Positions 7,595 to 15,100 of a stretch of 64,000 bases of DNA are shown here, piece by piece. The notes beneath the pieces were generated by a model. The model worked only from the letters and a program-made list of their open reading frames with translations, did not search any database and was not told where the DNA came from. The translations under genes and the position numbers were made by a program. Source of the stretch: Planctomycetaceae bacterium. Lineage in GTDB: Bacteria > Planctomycetota > Planctomycetia > Planctomycetales > Planctomycetaceae. Location of the stretch: assembly GCA_021732995.1 (NCBI GenBank), contig JAKFWA010000069.1, positions 27,282-91,281 on the forward strand, in the 5' to 3' direction. The stretch's first letter is position 1; every line of letters starts with the position of its first letter.

Positions 7595-10006
7595 CTATCG
7601 CCTGTCATCATTCAATAATTTGATCAAGGCTTCGAAGCTGACTGGCTTCACGAGATGTCCATCGAACCCGGCCTCTTTGGACTTCCTCCGATCTTCTTCC
7701 TGTCCCCATCCCGTTAACGCGATCAGCAGAATGTCGCGTCCCCAGGACTGTTGGCGAATCAGGCGGCAGGCGTCGTAACCATTTCTCTTCGGCAGGCCGA
7801 GATCGAGCAGGATCACATCGGGTTTATTCAATTCCGCCTGTTCGACAGCTTCCTCGCCGTCGTAGGCAGTGATCGTTTCATTGCCGATGAGCTTCAGCAG
7901 CATCGCCAGCGAAGCGGCTGAATCGCGATTGTCATCCACCACGAGAATCTTGCGGGCTTGAGTCTTGTGTCCCCAATCAGCAAGGCTGGCTTGCGATGTG
8001 GGTTGCGGCTCTTCTAGGAGCAGAGGCAGGCAAACTTCGAACTCGCTGCCCTTGCCGGCTCCCTCGCTACGAGCGACCACGCTGCCGCCGTGCATCTCGA
8101 CGAGTCTCTCTGCGAGCGTCAATCCGATGCCGAGGCCACCGTGTGTGCGTTCGAGCGATGAGTTCAGTTGTGTGAACATCTCAAAGACCCGCGGCAGCAT
8201 CTCCGGCGGAATGCCGATGCCGTTGTCCTTGACGGATACCAGAACGTCGGTGTCTCTCGGGATCACTGTCAGCTCAATGCGTCCCTTGGCATTTGAGAAC
8301 TTGCAGGCATTGTTGAGCAAGTTGCTGAAGACCTGAGCAAGTCGCACAGAATCTGCGTGCAGATACACCGGCTGATCGGGCATTTTCACGACGATTTCGT
8401 GATTGCCGCCCTCAATGAGCGGACGGCACATTTCGATGGCGTGATGAGTGATCGAGGCGAGTTCGACTCGTTGTCTGCGGAGCTCCACCTTGTTGCGAGT
8501 GATCCGACTGATGTCGAGGAGGTCGTCAACCAGCCTCACCATTTGCCCTAGCTGACGCTCCATCGTGGAACGTGCCTGTTCGATAATCTGGCTGCTGCCA
8601 TTGGCCCGCTTCATGATCTCCAGTGAATTCCTGATCGGGGCCAGCGGGTTGCGCAGCTCGTGAGCCAAGGTCGCGAGGAATTCATCCTTCCGGCGGTCGG
8701 CCTCCTTCAGTTCGGTCATGAGTCCGTAAATGCGGTGCTCAGCTTCCTTTTCTTCGGCAATATCGCGGGCGATCTTTGAGATTCCGATGATCTGTTGCTG
8801 CTCGTCCTTGATCGGTGAAATCGTCACCGCCACATCGATCGATGAACCGTCCTTCCTGAGCCGGACAGTGTCGAAGTGATTGACATGCTCACCCGACATC
8901 AAGCGCGCGACGATCTGTTGCTGCTCCTCTCTGCGATCAGCCGGAACGATGAGAGACGTATTCTGACCGACGGATTCGCTGGCTGTGTACCCAAAGAGAC
9001 GCTGGGCTGCGTGGTTCCAGCTTTGAATCGTTCCGTTCAGCGACGTTCGAATAATGGCGTCGTCCGAGAATTCGACGATTGAGGCCAGCAGTCCCGCCGT
9101 TGCCAGCCGTTCGTTCTTCTGCTGCTCCGCCAGCCGCCGCTCTGTGATGTCTCTGAAGACCAGCACGCAACCGACAACCTGTCCCTGTCCGTTGCGGATG
9201 GGAGCAGCGCTATCGTCGATCGCCCGCTCAGACGAGTTCTTGCCGATCAGCACGGTGTGATTTGCCACCCCGACCACGACGCCCTCGCGCAGTGCTTTCG
9301 TCGCTGGATTATCAACCGGCTGGCGCGACTCCTCGTTGACGATGCGGAACACGGAACTGAGTGGCATGCCCGTAGCTTCGGTGGTTGTCCATTCGGTCAG
9401 AGACTCAGCCTTCGAGTTCAGAAAGGTGACCTGACCTTCGGCGTTGGTGACGATCACTCCGTCGCCGATACTCGCCAGAGTGATGTGCAGCAGTTCGCGT
9501 TCTCTCTGCAGGTCAGCCACAGCCTGAGTCAGCTCCGTGGTTCGTTCCTGAACACGCCGTTCGAGTTCCATGTTGGCTCGATGGAGCGATTCTTCAGCTT
9601 GCTTGCGAGCTGAGATCTCTCCCTCTAGTTCCTCCGGGCTGCGCATCGCCAGCACCTTCGGCACGATAGGCACGAGCGCGACTACGGTGGTCCAGGAGAC
9701 GATGGCGGTGCAAAGCTTGATGACGCCAGCCAGACGATAGGCCGGCCACCAAAAGATGATGGCCTCCATCAAGTGCGTCGTGCCGCAAGCCAGAATGAAG
9801 GCGCCAAAGAGGAAGAAGATTTTGCGGAACGGCAGGTCCGAACGTCGAACCAGAAAGAAAAGCAGGACCAGTGGAATTGCCAGGTACGCCGACCACACTC
9901 CCAGATCGGACAGGATGTGGAGCCAGCCATGCGCCGATGTCCAACGTCCACAATTCCAACGAGCCGGGAAATCGGACGTATCAAACAGACTGGTGATGAA
10001 ATTCAC
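7595..10006 (-). CDS. Hybrid sensor histidine kinase with ethylene-receptor-like N-terminus, two PAS domains and REC
   Basis: This 803-residue protein has a recognisable domain order. Residues 28-120 form three membrane helices that match the ethylene-binding domain of plant ETR1: LHILSDLGVWSAYLAIPL, then FLFGAFILACGTTHLM. D34, Y41, I44, P45, I71, C74 and H78 fall exactly nine residues after ETR1 D25, Y32, I35, P36, I62, C65 and H69, residues known to matter for copper and ethylene binding. A coiled coil (125-170) leads to PAS1 (171-290) and PAS2 (303-420). HisKA follows with phospho-acceptor H449 in LATLAHELRNPLAP, then HATPase_c with N box NLLNNACKF, DNGIGIPP and GGLGIGLTLA. A C-terminal receiver has DD691-692, phospho-acceptor D735 and K787. 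Ligand identity is inferred. It is divergent from the ferredoxin-MBL gene. Confidence 0.93.
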   Translation of the reverse strand: MNFITSLFDTSDFPARWNCGRWTSAHGWLHILSDLGVWSAYLAIPLVLLFFLVRRSDLPFRKIFFLFGAFILACGTTHLMEAIIFWWPAYRLAGVIKLCTAIVSWTTVVALVPIVPKVLAMRSPEELEGEISARKQAEESLHRANMELERRVQERTTELTQAVADLQRERELLHITLASIGDGVIVTNAEGQVTFLNSKAESLTEWTTTEATGMPLSSVFRIVNEESRQPVDNPATKALREGVVVGVANHTVLIGKNSSERAIDDSAAPIRNGQGQVVGCVLVFRDITERRLAEQQKNERLATAGLLASIVEFSDDAIIRTSLNGTIQSWNHAAQRLFGYTASESVGQNTSLIVPADRREEQQQIVARLMSGEHVNHFDTVRLRKDGSSIDVAVTISPIKDEQQQIIGISKIARDIAEEKEAEHRIYGLMTELKEADRRKDEFLATLAHELRNPLAPIRNSLEIMKRANGSSQIIEQARSTMERQLGQMVRLVDDLLDISRITRNKVELRRQRVELASITHHAIEMCRPLIEGGNHEIVVKMPDQPVYLHADSVRLAQVFSNLLNNACKFSNAKGRIELTVIPRDTDVLVSVKDNGIGIPPEMLPRVFEMFTQLNSSLERTHGGLGIGLTLAERLVEMHGGSVVARSEGAGKGSEFEVCLPLLLEEPQPTSQASLADWGHKTQARKILVVDDNRDSAASLAMLLKLIGNETITAYDGEEAVEQAELNKPDVILLDLGLPKRNGYDACRLIRQQSWGRDILLIALTGWGQEEDRRKSKEAGFDGHLVKPVSFEALIKLLNDDRR

Positions 10007-10197
10007 GAAAGCCTCTCTCCGGACTGTTAAGGCTTTGATCCCCGCAACTTTGTCAGCACGTTCGCTGCCGGGTCTTCAGCCAACAATGCACCGCTTTGAA
10101 AGTGGGCGACGACTACGGGCACCCACATTTTGAACCGCAGAGGTCGCTTGGCAAGGATGAAGATCGACACAAGGATTGCCTCTGCGAGAATCCCATT

Positions 10198-11064
10198 ATG
10201 GCTGACTTCAAACTACGAGTAGCGGAGAACGTGGTCGGCGACTTCTTCGTCGACTCCAGTTGCATCGATTGCGACACCTGTCGCCAACTCGCGCCGCTGG
10301 TGTTCGGTGAAGCCGCTGAGCATGCCTACGTTTGGCAGCAACCGGGCGGTCCTGAAGATCGCCGTTCGGCCCTGCAGGCCTTGCTGTCCTGTCCTACCGG
10401 TTCGATTGGTAGCGTGGGAGAAGACTCGGCAAAGACTGCGATGGCAGACTTCCCGCTCTTGATCGAAGGGCCGGTTTCCTACTGCGGCTTCAATTCATCG
10501 AAGTCTTACGGGGGGAACAGCTACTTCGTGTATCACGAAGCCGGGAACTGGCTGATCGACTCGCCGAAGTTCCTGCCTCAACTGGTTCGGCAATTCGAAT
10601 CGCTCGGTGGCATCGCTCACATCTTCTTGACGCACCAGGACGACGTGGCCGACGCTGAACGCTACGCCGAGCACTTCGGCAGTCAGCGAGTGATCCACCG
10701 GGACGAGTTGTCATCGCAGCCGGATTCGGAACTGGTGATCGATGGAACCGAACCCATCGAGTTGATTCCGGGATTCATGGCGATTCCGACGCCCGGTCAC
10801 ACTGCCGGCCACTGTGTCCTGCTGGTGGGCGAGCGCTATCTTTTCACCGGCGATCATCTGTATTTCGACCGCCATGAGCACCGGCTATCAGCCTTCAGAG
10901 ACTACTGCTGGAATTCGTGGTCTCGACAGACTGAGTCCATGCAAAGGCTCACAGGGTTCCGGTTCGAATGGGTTCTGCCGGGACACGGTCAGCGGGTCTA
11001 TTTGCCAGGATCTGAAATGCAGCGGCAGATGGCTGAACTGGTCGAGCGAATGCGTGCGAGTTGA
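10198..11064 (+). CDS. Ferredoxin-like domain fused to a metallo-beta-lactamase-fold hydrolase
   Basis: The start is taken at ATG 10198 because the conserved domain begins immediately after it. The product is 288 residues. Residues 1-75 are a ferredoxin-like domain with C22, C25, C28 and C65 (SCIDCDTCRQLAP and SCPTGSIG), enough for one Fe-S cluster. Residues 95-288 form an MBL fold. The usual HxHxDH motif is replaced by LTHQDDVADAERY. The later motifs are conserved as PTPGHTAGHCVLL, FTGDHLYFD and LPGHGQRV. Similar Fd-MBL fusions with an HxxDDxxD variant occur in cyanobacteria and plants as far as I recall. The cluster may serve electron transfer or structure. Substrate and reaction are unknown. 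The gene is divergent from the hybrid kinase, with 191 bp between the starts. Confidence 0.85.
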   Translation: MADFKLRVAENVVGDFFVDSSCIDCDTCRQLAPLVFGEAAEHAYVWQQPGGPEDRRSALQALLSCPTGSIGSVGEDSAKTAMADFPLLIEGPVSYCGFNSSKSYGGNSYFVYHEAGNWLIDSPKFLPQLVRQFESLGGIAHIFLTHQDDVADAERYAEHFGSQRVIHRDELSSQPDSELVIDGTEPIELIPGFMAIPTPGHTAGHCVLLVGERYLFTGDHLYFDRHEHRLSAFRDYCWNSWSRQTESMQRLTGFRFEWVLPGHGQRVYLPGSEMQRQMAELVERMRAS

Positions 11065-11113
11065 TTGCCCGGCACGGCCCGTTCTCTATATGCGGCTCTT
11101 AATCGTCAACGTA

Positions 11114-12043
11114 TCAGCGATAGCGTTTACTGCCGGTCAGTCCCTCTTGCAGCCGTTTCTCGGTTGGGACAATCTCAGCATTGTCGGTCGGAACGATCTT
11201 TCTGCCGAATTGATTGGCATAGACCTGAGTGAACTCGGCTCCAAAGAACACAATTTGTGCGGAGTAATACACCCAGACCAAGAGCACGATCAAAGAACCC
11301 GCAACACCGTATGACGACGCGATGGAACTCTTCCCCAGGTAAAGTCCGATCGCCAGCTTTCCGGCGGTGAACAAGACCGCCGTGATCGCGGCTCCGAGCC
11401 ACACATCGCGCCAGGCGATTCTTGCGTCTGGAAGGTACTTAAACATCACGGCAAAAATTCCGGTGAAGACGGCCAGCGAGATCAGAAAATTGATCGCCTG
11501 TGAAACAACCTGGAACTCCGCAGGCCAGTGGATGGAATGATTGCCTGCAAATGACAGAACGGCGCTGAAGACGAGAGAGACTAGCAGAAGAAACGCCACG
11601 CCCATGACCATGGTGATCGATAGGAATCGTTCCTTAACGATTCCCCATACGCCGCGACCACCTTTAGGCGTCACTTCCCAGATCGTGTTGAGGCTGTCTT
11701 GAAGCTGGCCGAAGACACCAGACGCACCAAACAGCAGCGTGATCAAGCTGAAGACGGTCGCGACAGTTCCGGACTCGGGTTTATTGGCGCTCTGCAGCAT
11801 CGCCTGAACGGCCAGAGCACCTTGTTCGCCTATCAAGGAATGGATCTGGTGTTCGATTTCACCTCGGGCAGCTTCATCTCCAAAGACGGCTGCCGCGATG
11901 CGGAGTGATAGGACCAGGAGCGGTGCGATCGACAATGCCGTGTAGAACGCCAACGCAGCTCCCAGTTGGGGAACCTTGTCCTCATTCCACTCGCGAAACG
12001 TCTGCCGAATCAGCGGCCATACGGAACGCATCTGGATCGCCAC
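11114..12043 (-). CDS. YihY/BrkB family inner-membrane protein
   Basis: This 309-residue protein matches the YihY/virulence factor BrkB family. It opens with LIRQTFREWNEDKVPQLGAA and the characteristic LAFYTALSIAPLLVL helix. Further helices include ATVFSLITLLFGASGVF, FLLLVSLVFSAVLSF, INFLISLAVFTGIFAVMF, AWRDVWLGAAITAVLF and SLIVLLVWVYYSAQIVFFGA. The conserved GVFGQLQDSLNTIW segment is present. About six membrane segments are expected. The family was once called RNase BN in error, and its transport or envelope function remains unsettled. The start at 12043 follows the family's usual N-terminus. It lies between a convergent MBL gene and the large helicase gene, which is encoded on the same strand upstream. 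Confidence 0.9.
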   Translation of the reverse strand: MAIQMRSVWPLIRQTFREWNEDKVPQLGAALAFYTALSIAPLLVLSLRIAAAVFGDEAARGEIEHQIHSLIGEQGALAVQAMLQSANKPESGTVATVFSLITLLFGASGVFGQLQDSLNTIWEVTPKGGRGVWGIVKERFLSITMVMGVAFLLLVSLVFSAVLSFAGNHSIHWPAEFQVVSQAINFLISLAVFTGIFAVMFKYLPDARIAWRDVWLGAAITAVLFTAGKLAIGLYLGKSSIASSYGVAGSLIVLLVWVYYSAQIVFFGAEFTQVYANQFGRKIVPTDNAEIVPTEKRLQEGLTGSKRYR

Positions 12044-12199
12044 GATGCAACGCCTTGTAGTTCGACTTGTGCCGACGAGAAATTCTTTGCTTCAAACGGA
12101 GCAGCTATCGTTCCAATGCGACACATTCCTCTGGAACGTTGTCTTCGATTCGCCGCTGGTTGAATTGACCATTCACGGTGATGGCGCTTCTCAGAGCAA

Positions 12200-15100
12200 T
12201 TAGACCTCGGAGCGTGCGGATTTGCGGCTTTCCTCAAGCCGCATCGTCAAGTCCTGGTGCAATCGATTCAGCGCGGTTTCCGCGTCGTACCACCAGTCGC
12301 GCGACCAGACTCGGAGAATCTTCCAACCGAGGTTTTCCAGCACTTGCTGTCGCGTCTTATCGCGGTCGCGAGCACTGGGTGAGCGATGGTAGGTCGCTCC
12401 ATCACATTCGATGCCCGCCAGATACGCACCGGGCTTGTCGGGATGCACGACCCCCAGATCGACTCGAAAACCCGACACGCCCACCTGCGGGGTAATCTGC
12501 CAGCCCTTCGCGTGTAGAGACTCTGCGATTGCAGCTTCCAATGGTGATTCGTACGAACCAAGGCTGCCGCTCGTGCGACTTGCGATCGCTTCGGGGCCTT
12601 TCTCCGCATACTCGAGAAACGCTTTGAGGTCGCGTACTCCGCGCGCCTGTGATTGTTCGGCGGCTAACTGGTCCGCTTTGAATGACGAATAGACAACCAA
12701 CTGTTGGCGGGCACGCGTGACTGCAACATTCAGCCGTCGCTCACCGCCGTCGCGATTCAACGCACCGAATGTGAGCGGGATCGGTTTTCCCGAGATGTCT
12801 CGGCCAAACGTGATCGAGAAGAACATGACGTCGCGTTCGTCGCCCTGCACATTCTCAAGATTCTTCACCACGGTCGGTTCAATGCGGTCATCGGAGAAGT
12901 ACCAGTCGAGTTCCGGGTTATCCCGCTGCGCCTGATCAAGCAGGTCCTGAATGAGCGATTGTTGCTGGCTGTTGAAGGTGATCACCCCGAACGTCCGCCG
13001 TTTGTTTTCCGGCGACGCGAGCTGACTTTTCATCCGTGCGACTGCGTCCTCCACAATTGCCATTGCTTCAGCGCGGTTCGTGCGAGAGTTGCCTCTGTCG
13101 TAAACCGCGTCCGGCAAGTGGCGGAACGAGACTCCCCGGTCCGCTGATTCCGCGGCTGGAAAGGACACCAGTTGATTGCCGTAATAGTTCCAGTTCGAGA
13201 ACGCGATCAGCGACTCGTGCCGACTGCGATAGTGCCAATTGAGCTGCAGCGTCGGCAGTCCGGCTGCTTTCGCTTCGTCGAGGATGCTCTCCAGATCTTT
13301 CTCATGATCCTCGATTTCGTCGTTGGCTTCGTCGTCATCACTGCGGCCGAAGAAGTTTGTGGGCGGCAATTGCTTCGGGTCGCCCACGATGATGGTCTGC
13401 TCTCCGCGTGCAATGGCCCCGATGGCGTCCCATGTTGTGATCTGGGACGCTTCGTCGAAGATGACGACGTCGAAAGGCGGTTGCTCGGCCGGAAGGTATT
13501 GAGCGATCGACAGCGGAGACATCAGCAGGCAGGGGGCCAGTTTGCCGAAGCTTTCTGGCATGCTGGAAATGACCTCGCGGATCGACTTGCTCGGACGCTT
13601 GAGCCCGAGTTGATGTCGCAGCAGCCCCAGTTCGGACTTTCTCGCCACACTATCAGGCGAAGGCAACTCGTGGGCAGCGGCTTGTCGAGCATGGATGGAC
13701 GCAGCGGCACGTGCCTGATCATCCAGAGCACGAAAATCGGTGATCGCGTCTTCGTGTTTGAAACGCTGGAACTTCTGCAACACCAAGTCGCTATCGATCA
13801 CGCCGGGAATCCACCACCGCGCATAGCCGAGGCGGAAGCGGTCAACAAGATCTTGAGAGTCTAGTGAGCCATTTTGCAGAGCTTGCACCCAGTCTTTGAA
13901 CCCCGCAGTTTCGGCACGTGCGCGAACTTCACACCACGACGTCCAGCGCTGCAGGACCCTGCGGTGCTCTTTGATTTGAGCGGCAGCTTCCAGGACCGTC
14001 GCGACAACGTGCTCCGCATCCCCGCAGAAAGTTGGAGTGCCGAGGGCGCTACGGAACGCCTGGCTTGCAGTCTGAAAAGAGGTGACCGCCTCAATGAACT
14101 TCTGGGCTGTGACGAAAACCGGCGAAGTCGCCTGATCGCCGGATAGGATCGGACGCAGCGTTTCTGAGATCTGAGTTGTTGTGTTGCGCGGTTTGCCGAC
14201 GGAGATAATCGACAACCGCAATTCATCCGCTTTCGCGATTTGCGTTTTCAGTTGTTCAATGTTCGTATGCTGGGCGTTCCAGTAGCGACTGTGTTCTGCG
14301 AGTGGACTGCGGCGAATCTCATCAAGTTGTGACTTGAGTTTGCGTATGACCTCAATGTCGGTTTGAGGAATCGCAGTGCCACTGGACGCGTAGCTTTGCA
14401 GCAGCTTCACGACTTTGCGGCGGCCGAACCAGGAGAGCGGCCAGAATCGAGCGTTGGCTTCCCGCCACTGCCGATCAATGTCATCGATTGGAATAAGGTG
14501 AAGTTGCTCGTCGTAGACGGAGGTGATTGAAGAGTGTGCTTGATGGTACTCCTGTAATAGCAACTGCAGTTGGGTGGATGCTGTGGCAAACGATGCGAAC
14601 TGTTCATGAAAGAGCATGCGGACATCTTCTGTAGCCACGCTGGTAAGCGCAGTTGCCAGTCGCAGGAACCGGCTAAGTTCTGTGGCCGAGACGTCCGAGA
14701 TGCCAGTCAATTCGAGCTGCGTTGCGAACTGCGCGATTGCCGTTTTCAGCAGAGTGGCGGCGTCACTGACCCGACTGCATTCTGCGAGCAGGTCTGCTTC
14801 CCAGCGAGCCGACCAAGTCTCCGCTGAGATCGCCCACAACGGAGCGCTCCAGTCAACCTCCTGATAAGTTCGGGACAAGTCACTGACAAGATGTTCCAGG
14901 TTCTCGTACGCGGCTTTGTCGTGCTGGGCAGTATTAGCCCACTGGAACTCCGGAGATGTGACCTGCCGACCTTTGACGCAATGAGCCATTGCGCCATAGG
15001 CCGTCCAGCCGTTGGGGTGCGTTTTGTGGATCGCGGTGACGTACGAGTTCAATTCGTCACGGCGAACCTTCAGGCGCTCACTGATTGTTAGCCACTCGTT

